From Actinopolymorpha pittospori (GTDB taxonomy: Bacteria; Actinomycetota; Actinomycetes; Propionibacteriales; Actinopolymorphaceae), in NCBI RefSeq assembly GCF_014873875.1, contig NZ_JADBEM010000001.1, forward strand, positions 8,122,001 to 8,186,000: a DNA stretch of 64,000 bases. The letters run 5' to 3'. How positions within the stretch are numbered: the first letter of the stretch is position 1; every line of letters starts with the position of its first letter. Below, one piece after another: positions 1-7,697 of this stretch. The notes under the pieces are model-generated. The model had not been told where the DNA came from. It searched no databases and saw only the letters and a program-made list of their open reading frames with translations. The translations under genes were made by a program, and so were the position numbers.

Positions 1-2
1 AC

Positions 3-1121
3 GGCGACTCCCTCGTCGTGGACGAGGTCGGCAAGGTTCTGACGCGGGCACCACAGTTCACCGAGGGCCTGCTCACGGTCGACCTCGACCTCGCCACCAC
101 CACCCACGGCGCGGACGAGTACGCCGGAATCCGGGTCGAGCGCACGGTAGTCAGCGACACCCCGGTCCCTGCCTACACCGCCACCCGTTCGGGCGTCGCA
201 CCGCGCCTGGAGGAGGAGGCCGAGATCTACACGGCCGTGGTGACCGGCCTGCGCGACTACGTCCACAAGAACGGCTACCACAGCGTCGCCCTCGGCCTCT
301 CCGGCGGCATCGACTCCGCGCTCGCGGCGACCATCGCCTGTGACGCCCTCGGCCCGGAGAACGTCTACGCCATCTCCAACCCGAGCAAGTACTCCACCGA
401 CCACTCCAAGGACGACGCCGCCGACCTCGCCGAGCGCACCGGTCTCAACTACCGCGTGATCCCGATCGAGCCGATCGTGTCGACCTTCCTCGACAACGTC
501 CCCTTGACAGGGGTCGCCGAGGAGAACCTCCAGGCCCGGATCCGCGGCATGATCTGGATGGGAATCGCCAACCAGGAAGGCCATCTGGTCATCGCGACCG
601 GCAACAAGAGCGAACTCGCCGTCGGCTACTCCACGATGTACGGCGACGCGGTCGGTGCGTTCGCGCCGTTGAAGGACCTGCCCAAGACCAAGGTGTGGGC
701 GCTCGCCCGTTGGCGCAACCAGGCCGCGCTCGACCTCGGCGAGACCCCGCCGATCCCGGAGAACTCCATCACCAAGGAGCCGTCGGCGGAGCTCCGCCCC
801 GGCCAGCTCGACATCGACTCTCTACCGCCCTACGACCTCCTCGACCAGATGCTCGAGGACTACGTCGAGGAGGACGCCGGCGCGGGCGACCTCATCGCGG
901 CCGGGTTCGACCCCGACCTCGTCGAGCGCGTGATCCGGATGGTCGACGCGGCGGAGTTCAAGCGTCGGCAGTACCCGCCGGGTCCGAAGATCAGCTTCAA
1001 GGCGTTCGGGCGTGACCGCAGGCTGCCGATCACCAACGGGTGGCGCGAGGCGACGATGCAGGGTCACCACCCGGTCGCCCCGCCTCGGACCGCACCGCCC
1101 GGTGAGGGACCTCGGACCTGA
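3..1121 (+). CDS. nadE: Glutamine-dependent NAD+ synthetase, C-terminal part (5' end outside window)
   Basis: The reading frame is open from base 3, so the window begins inside the gene. The visible 372 residues start with the tail of the nitrilase-like glutaminase domain and continue into the ATP-pyrophosphatase domain. The P-loop SGGIDS lies near bases 299-316, and ATGNKSELAVGY and the KTKVWALAR stretch follow. NadE adenylates nicotinic acid adenine dinucleotide and amidates it with ammonia channelled from glutamine, the last step of NAD biosynthesis in the cytoplasm. The GTG at 18 is only an internal codon. The C-terminal extension after the ITNGWREA stretch is proline-rich and probably disordered. 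The assignment is secure; the length and true start cannot be seen. Confidence 0.95.
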   Translation, partial: GDSLVVDEVGKVLTRAPQFTEGLLTVDLDLATTTHGADEYAGIRVERTVVSDTPVPAYTATRSGVAPRLEEEAEIYTAVVTGLRDYVHKNGYHSVALGLSGGIDSALAATIACDALGPENVYAISNPSKYSTDHSKDDAADLAERTGLNYRVIPIEPIVSTFLDNVPLTGVAEENLQARIRGMIWMGIANQEGHLVIATGNKSELAVGYSTMYGDAVGAFAPLKDLPKTKVWALARWRNQAALDLGETPPIPENSITKEPSAELRPGQLDIDSLPPYDLLDQMLEDYVEEDAGAGDLIAAGFDPDLVERVIRMVDAAEFKRRQYPPGPKISFKAFGRDRRLPITNGWREATMQGHHPVAPPRTAPPGEGPRT

Positions 1122-1135
1122 CCACGGCCTGGAGC

Positions 1136-2110
1136 ATGTCAGCAGTACCCAGATCAGTAATACCCCGAAGGAACGACCGCGAGGGACATGCGGTCGTCCT
1201 GGTCCTCGCCAGCGCCGTCTCCCTGCAGTGCGGTGCCGCCTTCGCCGTGCTCCTGCTGGACCGGGTGGGGCCGGTCGGAGCCGTCACGCTGCGGATGGTG
1301 CTCGCGGCGATCCTGGTTCTCACGGTGGTTCGACCCCGGTTGCGCGGCTACGGCCGACGGGATCTCGCGATCGGTGTCGCGTTCGGGCTGACGCTCGCGT
1401 TGATGAACTTCTGCTTCTACTCCGCCGTGGCGAGGCTGCCACTCGGCGCGGCGGTGACGCTTGAGTTCCTCGGGCCACTCGGCCTGGCCGTGGTGACCTC
1501 CCGCAGGATCCGGGACCTGGTCTGGGTCGGGGTCGCGGGTCTCGGCGTGATTCTGCTGAGCGAGACGGGCTTCGAACGGCTGAACCCGACCGGCGTCGCG
1601 TTCGCGCTCGGCGCCGGACTGTGCTGGGCGGGCTACATCCTGCTGGGCGCGCAGGCCGGCCGCCGGCTGTCGGGGGCCAACGCCCTCGCCGTCGCGCTCG
1701 CGGTCGCGAGCATCGCGATCGTTCCGGCGGCGGCGTTCACCAGCGGGCCGAACCTGTTCGAGCCGGTCACCTTGGCGCTCGGACTCGGCGTCGCCGTGCT
1801 CTCCTCGGCACTGCCGTACTCGATGGAACTCGCGGCACTGCGCCGGATCCCCGCGCGTACCTTCGGCGTCCTGATGAGCCTCGAGCCCGTGGTGGCCGTC
1901 CTCGTCGGCCTCCTCATCCTCCACCAGCGGCTCACCACGTGGCAGCTTCTCGCGATCGGGCTGGTCGTGGTGGCCAGCGCCGGCGCAACCCGTTCTGCCG
2001 GCGGACCCCGGCGGGGTGAGCGTGACGGGCCGGCGTCGTCCGTGCCGTCGCTGCCACCCGCCGATCCCCCCGAGGCTGCGGCCGGCCTCTCCCGGAGGGC
2101 GAAGCGATGA
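1136..2110 (+). CDS. EamA/DMT-family transporter (RhtA-like)
   Basis: A 324-residue protein with about ten hydrophobic segments in two EamA halves. It carries the family patterns RMVLAAILVL, NFCFYSAVARLPLGAAVTLEF and SSALPYSMELAALRRI, the last typical of RhtA/YedA-type exporters of amino acids and related metabolites. It should sit in the cytoplasmic membrane. The polar tail after about residue 285 is likely cytoplasmic and disordered. The start is uncertain: ATG 1136 has GGAG only one base away, which is too close for a normal ribosome binding site. It follows nadE by 14 bases and its stop overlaps the next small gene (ATGA). The substrate cannot be predicted. Confidence 0.85.
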   Translation: MSAVPRSVIPRRNDREGHAVVLVLASAVSLQCGAAFAVLLLDRVGPVGAVTLRMVLAAILVLTVVRPRLRGYGRRDLAIGVAFGLTLALMNFCFYSAVARLPLGAAVTLEFLGPLGLAVVTSRRIRDLVWVGVAGLGVILLSETGFERLNPTGVAFALGAGLCWAGYILLGAQAGRRLSGANALAVALAVASIAIVPAAAFTSGPNLFEPVTLALGLGVAVLSSALPYSMELAALRRIPARTFGVLMSLEPVVAVLVGLLILHQRLTTWQLLAIGLVVVASAGATRSAGGPRRGERDGPASSVPSLPPADPPEAAAGLSRRAKR

Positions 2111-2268
2111 AGATCGTCTGTCCGAGGTGCGGCGGCAGCGGCATCGTCACGGCGGAGCGGGCGGCGATCGAGTTGTCCGGGACGCGAACCGGGACGGGGC
2201 TGGTCCACGAGCCCTGCGACACCTGCGCGGAGAACGGCTGGCTGCTCGACGTCGCCGGGTTCGTCTGA
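2107..2268 (+). CDS. Small zinc-ribbon protein (53 aa)
   Basis: ATG 2107 overlaps the stop of the EamA gene in an ATGA, so translation is probably coupled. The peptide begins MKIVCPRCGGSG and later has CDTCAENGW, two CxxC knuckles about 30 residues apart that can form a zinc ribbon. The CxxCGGSG form also resembles DnaJ-type zinc repeats. Small proteins of this type are common in actinobacteria and mostly uncharacterised, so no function is assigned. The gene ends three bases before the convergent Rrf2 gene. Confidence 0.75.
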   Translation: MKIVCPRCGGSGIVTAERAAIELSGTRTGTGLVHEPCDTCAENGWLLDVAGFV

Positions 2269-2271
2269 GGG

Positions 2272-2757
2272 TCACCGATCGCCGGTCGGCTCCCCCGTCA
2301 ACCGCGCCCGGTTGCGCTTACGGGTGTGTGAGGGCACGAGCGCGACCAGATCGGCGACCGTCACCGAGGCGAGAGAGCCACGCCACGCCTCGTCGGCCTT
2401 GGCCATGACGACGCTGACCCCGCAGGGCCGGGTGCAGTCCTCCGGCGGGACGGCGCCGGTGCCGCGCTGGCGAATCTCCTGGCACAGAAAGGCCGGCGCT
2501 GTGCCCTCGATGGCCTCCAGGATCTCCAGCGCGGTGATCTGCTCGTCGGGCCGGGCGAGCCGGAACCCACCTCGCGGGCCGGGCGTCGCCGTGAGGACGC
2601 CGGCCCGGACCAACGCCTGCAGGTGCTTGGCGAGGTAGGCCTCGGGCAGCCCGTAGTGCTCGGACAGCAGCCGACGCGAGACAGCGATCCCGTCCGGCGC
2701 CTGCGCGACCAGCGCCGTGCAGTGCAGTCCCCACTCCACGCCTTGCGACAGCTTCAC
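2272..2757 (-). CDS. Rrf2-family transcriptional regulator with cysteine cluster
   Basis: A 161-residue winged-helix protein. The N-terminus MKLSQGVEWGLHC and the helix LPEAYLAKHLQALVRAGVL, then GPRGGFRLAR, are the Rrf2 DNA-binding fold. Three cysteines lie around residues 92-113 in the order C-x17-C-x3-C, the position of the Fe-S ligands in NsrR, IscR and RsrR, so it is probably a redox- or NO-sensing repressor (inference). It is divergent from the MFS exporter and is its likely regulator. The GTG start at 2757 lies six bases after the hexamer TAGGAT on the minus strand, which suggests a leaderless mRNA. Confidence 0.85.
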   Translation of the reverse strand: MKLSQGVEWGLHCTALVAQAPDGIAVSRRLLSEHYGLPEAYLAKHLQALVRAGVLTATPGPRGGFRLARPDEQITALEILEAIEGTAPAFLCQEIRQRGTGAVPPEDCTRPCGVSVVMAKADEAWRGSLASVTVADLVALVPSHTRKRNRARLTGEPTGDR

Positions 2758-2763
2758 ACCCCG

Positions 2764-2801
2764 ATCCTAAACGTAGATAATGTGGACATACAATCACCAC
2801 A
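2764..2801. promoter_or_regulatory. Divergent rrf2/MFS promoter with inverted repeat
   Basis: The 71-base divergent region holds a minus-strand -10 (TAGGAT, complement of 2764-2769) six bases before the Rrf2 GTG, and a plus-strand -10-like GATAAT at 2776-2781 for the exporter. An inverted repeat TGTGG (2781-2785), 11 bases, CCACA (2797-2801) overlaps the presumed start of the exporter transcript and is the best candidate for the Rrf2 operator. The region is clearly more AT-rich than its surroundings. Confidence 0.45.
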
Positions 2802-2828
2802 AATTCCGGTCGCTCGGAAGGACGCCAC

Positions 2829-4286
2829 GTGTCGGACGGTACGAGACAGCCGGTCGCGACGGCGGCAAGCCGCGAAGCGACGCTCCAGCTGCCGCGGGGA
2901 CGCGTCCTCGCCGTGTTGTTGTCAGCGACGTTCATGGGACAGTTCGACTTCTTCGTGGTCAACGTCGCCGCTCCGTCCCTGCGGCAGGCCCTCGGCGCGG
3001 GAGACGCCGCGCTGGAGCTGATCGTCGGCGGTTACGCCTTCGCCTACGCGGCCGCGCTGATCTCCGGCGGCCGGCTGGGCGACCTGCTTGGCCACCGGCG
3101 CGTGTTCGTCACCGGCATGCTCGCGTTCGCCGTGACGTCCCTGCTGTGTGGCCTCGCGACGAGCCCGGGCACCCTCGTCGCCGCCCGCCTCGCCCAGGGG
3201 CTGGCGGCCGCGGCGATGCTCCCGCAGGTGCTGGCGCTCATCACGGCGACCTTTCCGCCGGCCGAGCGGAGTCGGGCCCTGGCGTGGTACGGCGTGGCCG
3301 GCGGCGTCGGCTCCGTGGCCGGACAGGTACTCGGCGGATTGCTGGTGTCGAGCGACCTCGGCGGCCTCGGCTGGCGGCTGATCTTCCTGGTGAACGTTCC
3401 CGTCGGCCTCGTCGCCGCGCTGCTCGCCCGTCGCATGCTGCCTGCTGGCGGCGCGAGGTCACGCGCGGCCGTGGATCCCCTCGGCGCGCTGGGGATCGCG
3501 GTCACCCTCGCCCTGGTGCTGGTACCCCTCACCCTCGGACGCACCGCGGGCTGGCCCCTGTGGACCTGGCTCAGCATGGCCCTCGCCGTACCCGTCGGAG
3601 TCGTCACGATCCGCTGGCAGCACCACCTGCACCGCCGCGGTGGAACCCCCGTCCTGGACCTGACGCTGGTGCGTGAGCCGGCCTTCCGCGCCGGCCTGGT
3701 GGCCAACGGCGCGTTCATGCTCTACTTCGCGAGCTTCATGTTCACCCTCACCCTGCTCCTGCAGGCGGGGCTGCGGCTGACGCCGTTCACCGCCGGGCTG
3801 GCCTTCGCCCCCGCGGGGATCGCCTTCGCCTCGAGCGCGCTGGCCGCCCGACCGTTGCTTCACCGGTACGGCACCCGGGTGATGCTCGCGGGCTGCGCCC
3901 TGATCATCACCGGCCTCGCCCTGCTGACCGCCTTCATGCTCGGGACCGGTCCCACGACCTCGGCGGTGTGGGTCTCCGTGTGCGCGGCGATCGCGAGCCT
4001 CGGGAACGGCCTCGTTCTGCCGTCCCTCATCGGCGCCGCGCTGACCAAGGTCCAGGCCCACCACGCCGGCGCGGCGGCCGGGGTGCTCACCACGGCCCAG
4101 CAGTTCGCGAGCGCGGCCGGCGTCGCATTGCTCGGAACGGTCTTCCTGGCCACCACCGACGCCCATCCAGGCACGACCGGCTACTCCGCCGGCATGGTCC
4201 GGTCGGCGGCACTCGACATCGCGCTCGTCCTCGCTGTGGCGCTGTCCGTCCACCTCATCCGTCGGGTGAACCGCGCCGAGCGCTGA
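2829..4286 (+). CDS. MFS multidrug exporter, DHA2 (EmrB/QacA) type, 14 TM
   Basis: 485 residues with the alternating hydrophobic pattern of a 14-helix DHA2 drug:proton antiporter. MGQFDFFVVNVAAPSLRQAL in the first helix, GGRLGDLLGHRRVF (motif A between TM2 and TM3) and the GGVGSVAGQVLGGLL stretch (motif C, antiporter signature) are visible. It should export hydrophobic or cationic compounds across the cytoplasmic membrane. The GTG start is preceded by GGAAGGA at 2816-2822. The 3' end overlaps the convergent GNAT gene by 32 bases. The divergent Rrf2 gene probably controls it; the substrate is unknown. Confidence 0.9.
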   Translation: MSDGTRQPVATAASREATLQLPRGRVLAVLLSATFMGQFDFFVVNVAAPSLRQALGAGDAALELIVGGYAFAYAAALISGGRLGDLLGHRRVFVTGMLAFAVTSLLCGLATSPGTLVAARLAQGLAAAAMLPQVLALITATFPPAERSRALAWYGVAGGVGSVAGQVLGGLLVSSDLGGLGWRLIFLVNVPVGLVAALLARRMLPAGGARSRAAVDPLGALGIAVTLALVLVPLTLGRTAGWPLWTWLSMALAVPVGVVTIRWQHHLHRRGGTPVLDLTLVREPAFRAGLVANGAFMLYFASFMFTLTLLLQAGLRLTPFTAGLAFAPAGIAFASSALAARPLLHRYGTRVMLAGCALIITGLALLTAFMLGTGPTTSAVWVSVCAAIASLGNGLVLPSLIGAALTKVQAHHAGAAAGVLTTAQQFASAAGVALLGTVFLATTDAHPGTTGYSAGMVRSAALDIALVLAVALSVHLIRRVNRAER

Positions 4287-4851
4287 CCTCGTCGGAGACC
4301 GGACGGCCGGCGCGCAGCAGCACCCCGACCCCACCGGCGAACGTGATGCCCTGGAACGACGGGCTGCGGTCGGCCTCTACGAACCCGAAGGTCTCGTGGA
4401 GCGCGAGCGACGCGAGGTTCTGGACGTTGCTGAAGTACCACGCCACCTCCGAACGCCGCCAGATCCAGGCCAGCCGCGCCGCCGTCAGATCCGCCGCCAG
4501 CCCGCGACGTCGCCAGCGCCGCGCCACGGTCACTCCGGCCAGGTAGTAGCCAGCGGGCGCGTCGTCCACGTCTCTCGCGAGGTAGGCGACCCGGCCGTAG
4601 CCCACGGGTTCGGAGTCGACCGAGGCCAGGACGACCAGGTGCTCGGGGTCCTCGACCGCGTCGCACAGGCTGGCGATCCGGGCGTCCACGTCACCGGGGC
4701 GGACGCCCTGCTCGAGCAGTGCCAGCACGGTCGCGTCGGACCTGGTGGCGGTGCGGATCTCGGCCGCCGGCGCCGTCCCGCCTTCCCGATCCGGCTCGTA
4801 CGCGGCGATGAACGACATGAGGCGATTGTCCAGCAGGGCCGTGGCGCTCAC
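4255..4851 (-). CDS. GNAT-family N-acetyltransferase
   Basis: The protein has the GNAT core: a strand ending in PVGYGRVAYL, then YYLAGVTVARRWRRRGLAADL, in which RRWRRRGLA is the Q/RxxGxG/A acetyl-CoA pyrophosphate loop, and a late NLASLALHETFGFVEAD helix-strand. It transfers acetyl from acetyl-CoA to an unidentified amine. As drawn, the GTG start at 4851 directly abuts the stop of the upstream lipoprotein gene. An ATG at 4818 (MSFIAAYEP) is a reasonable alternative giving 187 residues. The 3' end overlaps the MFS gene on the other strand by 32 bases. Confidence 0.8.
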   Translation of the reverse strand: MSATALLDNRLMSFIAAYEPDREGGTAPAAEIRTATRSDATVLALLEQGVRPGDVDARIASLCDAVEDPEHLVVLASVDSEPVGYGRVAYLARDVDDAPAGYYLAGVTVARRWRRRGLAADLTAARLAWIWRRSEVAWYFSNVQNLASLALHETFGFVEADRSPSFQGITFAGGVGVLLRAGRPVSDEVSARRGSPDG

Positions 4852-5565
4852 TCACGGTCGGAACTGAACCTGGATGACGATGGAGGTGGAAAAGGTCGTA
4901 CCGTCGACCTGGATGCCGTAACACCCCGGCTCGCGAAACCACGTCAGACCGGTCCACGCACGGTAGCCGTCCACGACGTTGACGCCACGGCCGGGCGGGA
5001 TCTGCACGGCGAGGGCATGCGGGCGACCCGCGCCGAAGGCGACCTCACCGGGCTGGTCCAGGCGGGTGCCGCGCAGGAGCACCGGCCCGGTGTAGGACGG
5101 CGCGGAGAACCACAGCGTCTTCCCGCCGTACCAGCCCTGCCGGGGCTGGACCTCCAGCTGCAGTGTTCCGGCGACAGCGGCCTTCGCGTCGTGCTGCAGG
5201 AGGACGCCGCGCACCGGCCCCGATCCGACCGCGACCCCGCCGAAGGGCAGTCCGTCCGGTAGCCGCCGACCGCCGGTGACGGGGCATTTCTGTCCGGTGC
5301 TGGGGAAGTGCAGCGGACGCCGGAGTTGAACGGGTACGGCACCCGGTCGGGCCCGGCAGATCTGCGGTTGCAGCGAGCACGACTCGCGGTAGTTGGCCGG
5401 AGTGGTCGGTCCTCCCGGAGTGGGCGTCAGGACCGGCCGCGGGCTGGCCGCCTTGTGTGGCGTCACGCTGGCCTTGGGGCGCGCGGGTTCCTCATCCCCA
5501 CCGCCGCAGGCGCTGACGAGGAACGCCGCCGCGGTGAGCACCACCAGGACCCGCCTCCACCGCAA
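4852..5565 (-). CDS. Putative lipoprotein (about 237 aa)
   Basis: The chosen start is TTG 5565, seven bases after GGAG; it gives an N-terminus MRWRRVLVVL followed by the lipobox LVSAC, a textbook signal peptidase II site with Cys as residue 20. The frame could also begin at 5625, but that puts 25 extra residues before the signal. After the Cys come GGGDEEP and a Pro/Thr-rich linker, then a compact domain with four further cysteines (SCSLQPQIC, KCPV, GCYG) and strand-like stretches (KTLWFSAPSY, GLTWFREPGCYGIQV). It should be a membrane-anchored extracytoplasmic protein. No family recognised. The GNAT gene follows without a gap. Confidence 0.7.
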   Translation of the reverse strand: MRWRRVLVVLTAAAFLVSACGGGDEEPARPKASVTPHKAASPRPVLTPTPGGPTTPANYRESCSLQPQICRARPGAVPVQLRRPLHFPSTGQKCPVTGGRRLPDGLPFGGVAVGSGPVRGVLLQHDAKAAVAGTLQLEVQPRQGWYGGKTLWFSAPSYTGPVLLRGTRLDQPGEVAFGAGRPHALAVQIPPGRGVNVVDGYRAWTGLTWFREPGCYGIQVDGTTFSTSIVIQVQFRP

Positions 5566-5720
5566 TGGACCACTCCGTGCTCTCTCACCGGTCGCGTCCA
5601 AGCCGCCCAGGACATCCCGAGCCACCCACGCCGAAGGTTCCCGGGATCTCTGGACGGGAGTACCTGGCGAAGGTCACGCGATGATGTGAATGCTCCCATG
5701 CGAGCGCAGGGCACAGGAAA

Positions 5721-5752
5721 CGGCGGGCACCCCCGCACCTGGGTGCCCGCCG
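5721..5752 (-). terminator. Terminator hairpin after katA
   Basis: A perfect 12-bp stem CGGCGGGCACCC / GGGTGCCCGCCG with an 8-base loop starts 18 bases beyond the catalase stop codon. There is no long U tract, which is normal for terminators in high-GC actinobacteria. It separates katA from the lipoprotein gene. Confidence 0.75.
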
Positions 5753-5769
5753 TCGTCCTGTCGGTGCCC

Positions 5770-7239
5770 CTACTCGACACCGACCCCGGTGGCCACCTTG
5801 TCGCCGAGGTTCTTGTCCACGCCGCGCCAGTAGGCGACGACCCGGGCCCTGATCTCCGGCGTCACGCCGTTGGAGACGTGGCCGATGATGTTCGACGCCA
5901 GCCGCTCGCGGGCCGCGTCGTCCATGACCTCCCGGACGAGGGTCCCCGGCTGTCCGAAGTCGTCGTCGTCCCTGCGCAGGGTGTAGGCCGACCGCACCAT
6001 GTCGCCGTCGGTCTCCCACACGTGGTCGGCGAAGGGATCGTCCGGCACGCTCGGTCCGCTGTAGGAGTTCGGCGCGTAGACCGGGCTGTCACCGCTGTGC
6101 TGGTAGGCCATCGGGCCGTCGAACACGTAGCTGTTGACCGGCACCCTGGGTTGGTTGACCGGAAGCTGCGCGTAGTTGGCGCCGATCCGGTAGCGGTGGG
6201 TGTCGGCGTAGGCGAAGATCCGGCCGAGCAGCATCTTGTCCGGGGACACACCGATTCCAGGCACCAGGTTGCTCGGTTCGAAGGCCGCCTGCTCGATCTG
6301 GGCGAAGAAGTTCTCCGGGTTGCGGTTCAGGGTCATCCGGCCGACCCTGATCAGCGGGTAGTCGCTGTGCGGCCACACCTTGGTCAGGTCGAACGGGTTG
6401 AACCGGTAGTCGTGCGCGTCGGCGTACGGCATCACCTGCACCGAGAGCGTCCAACTCGGGGCGTCGCCGCGCTCGATAGCGTCGTACAGGTCGCGCAGAT
6501 GGTAGTCCGGGTCATCGCCGCGGATGGTCCGCGCCTCCGACTCGGTGAGGAACTCCACGCCCTGGTCGGTCTTGAAGTGGTACTTGACCCAGAACCGCGC
6601 ACCGGCCGCGTTCACCCACATGTACGTGTGGGAGCTGAAGCCGTCCATGTTGCGCCACGTCCTTGGCAGGCCCCGGTCGCCCATCAGCCAGGTCACCTGG
6701 TGCGCCGACTCCGGGTTGCGGGTCCAGAAGTCCCACTGCATGTTGTTGTCGCGGACGTGGCGGCGCGGCAGCCGTTTCTGGGAACGGATGAAGTGCGGGA
6801 ACTTCATCGGGTCCCGGATGAAGAAGACCGGCGTGTTGTTGCCCACCAGGTCGTAGTTGCCTTCGGAGGTGTAGAACTTCAGCGCGAACCCGCGCGGGTC
6901 GCGCTGGGTGTCGGCCGAGCCCAACTCCCCTGCCACCGTGGAGAAGCGGGCCAGCATCTCGGTCCGCACGCCGGGCTGGAACAACGCCGCGCGGGTGAAC
7001 TCGCTCAGGTCCTCGGTGATCTCCAGCACACCGAACGCGCCGCCGCCCTTGGCATGCACGTTGCGTTCGGGGATGCGCTCCCGGTTGAAGTTCGCCATCT
7101 GCTGGATGAAGTGATGGTCATGGAGCAGGATCGGGCCGTTGGGTCCGAGTGTCAGCGAGTGTTCGTCACTGGGCGCAGGTGCGCCGGCCTCGTTGGTGGA
7201 CCGGGAGGGCCGGCCGGCGGACGGGGCGGTGTCGGTCAC
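5770..7239 (-). CDS. katA: Monofunctional haem catalase, small-subunit (clade 3) type
   Basis: The 489-residue protein matches small-subunit catalases in length. [16 protein letters not shown] contains the distal catalytic His (about residue 62), [14 protein letters not shown] the catalytic Asn (about 134-135), and [17 protein letters not shown] the proximal haem-ligand Tyr region. It dismutates hydrogen peroxide to water and oxygen in the cytoplasm. The GTG start has GAAGGAG eight bases upstream. It lies 57 bases downstream of a FurA-like remnant that itself follows a FurA box, so peroxide- or iron-responsive control from that promoter is likely (inference). A strong hairpin follows the gene. 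Confidence 0.95.
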   Translation of the reverse strand: MTDTAPSAGRPSRSTNEAGAPAPSDEHSLTLGPNGPILLHDHHFIQQMANFNRERIPERNVHAKGGGAFGVLEITEDLSEFTRAALFQPGVRTEMLARFSTVAGELGSADTQRDPRGFALKFYTSEGNYDLVGNNTPVFFIRDPMKFPHFIRSQKRLPRRHVRDNNMQWDFWTRNPESAHQVTWLMGDRGLPRTWRNMDGFSSHTYMWVNAAGARFWVKYHFKTDQGVEFLTESEARTIRGDDPDYHLRDLYDAIERGDAPSWTLSVQVMPYADAHDYRFNPFDLTKVWPHSDYPLIRVGRMTLNRNPENFFAQIEQAAFEPSNLVPGIGVSPDKMLLGRIFAYADTHRYRIGANYAQLPVNQPRVPVNSYVFDGPMAYQHSGDSPVYAPNSYSGPSVPDDPFADHVWETDGDMVRSAYTLRRDDDDFGQPGTLVREVMDDAARERLASNIIGHVSNGVTPEIRARVVAYWRGVDKNLGDKVATGVGVE

Positions 7240-7296
7240 GGCTTCGACTCCTTCGTTGCGTGCTCACGGGTCCGGATGGTCGCTGAACCTGATGTC

Positions 7297-7467
7297 TTAC
7301 AGGCCTTCGGGCGTACTCGCTCCTTCGCTGGTGGGGGCCTGGCTGGTGGGATCGGCCGATGCCACCTGGCACTCGGGGCACACGTTGTCGCCCACCCGAC
7401 GCTCGTCCTGCTCACGCACGGCCACGGCGACCTCCTCGGCGGACAGGTGCGGTGCTGCCGAACTCAC
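7297..7467 (-). pseudogene. Internally deleted FurA-like remnant (about 56 codons)
   Basis: The frame from GTG 7467 gives a short peptide with HLSAEEVAVAVRE, the HxTAEEV-type helix of Fur N-terminal domains, then directly RRVGDN and NVCPECQ. In actinobacterial FurA, RVGDN precedes the HHHIVC metal site and CPxC is the C-terminal zinc knuckle, so three FurA landmarks are present in the right order, but most of the recognition helix, the HHH site and the dimer domain are gone. I infer one or more in-frame deletions. It occupies the place of furA in furA-kat operons, just below a FurA box. It could still make a zinc-binding micropeptide. An unrelated small gene is possible. Confidence 0.5.
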
Positions 7468-7484
7468 GCGGCCATCCAAGCAGC

Positions 7485-7504
7485 TTTTCTGGAACAACTC
7501 AAGA
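7485..7504 (-). promoter_or_regulatory. FurA box upstream of the furA remnant and katA
   Basis: The minus strand reads TCTTGAGTTGTTCCAGAAAA. This agrees with the FurA-binding sequence known from mycobacterial and Streptomyces furA-kat promoters (TCTTGACTNATTCCAGAAAA) at 17 of 19 defined positions. It stands out as AT-rich in GC-rich surroundings. It lies 17 bases before the GTG of the furA remnant and about 245 bases before katA, and should make catalase expression responsive to a FurA protein encoded elsewhere. Confidence 0.75.
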
Positions 7505-7600
7505 TAAGTTCGTTGTGCCGCCGCGCGCACACGGACCGTGAGACGGCTCCGTGGCGAGGAAACACCCGGGTGTCGGTCGTGCGGGCGCCGGACGCGCAGA

Positions 7601-7629
7601 TGCGCCGACCGAAGCACTCGGTCGGCGCA
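7601..7629 (-). terminator. Terminator hairpin (distal) after the F420 dehydrogenase gene
   Basis: Perfect 12-bp stem TGCGCCGACCGA / TCGGTCGGCGCA with a five-base loop, 69 bases past the stop of the F420-dependent gene. It insulates that gene from the FurA-box promoter. Confidence 0.7.
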
Positions 7630-7668
7630 CCTGGTGGCGAGGACAGCGGCCGACGACGGACCGCCTGG

Positions 7669-7686
7669 GCGGGCCCGAAGGCCCGC
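7669..7686 (-). terminator. Terminator hairpin (proximal) after the F420 dehydrogenase gene
   Basis: Stem GCGGGCC / GGCCCGC closed by a CGAA tetraloop, 12 bases after the stop codon at 7698. With the hairpin at 7601-7629 it forms a tandem terminator. Confidence 0.6.
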
Positions 7687-7697
7687 GAGGAGTCCGG

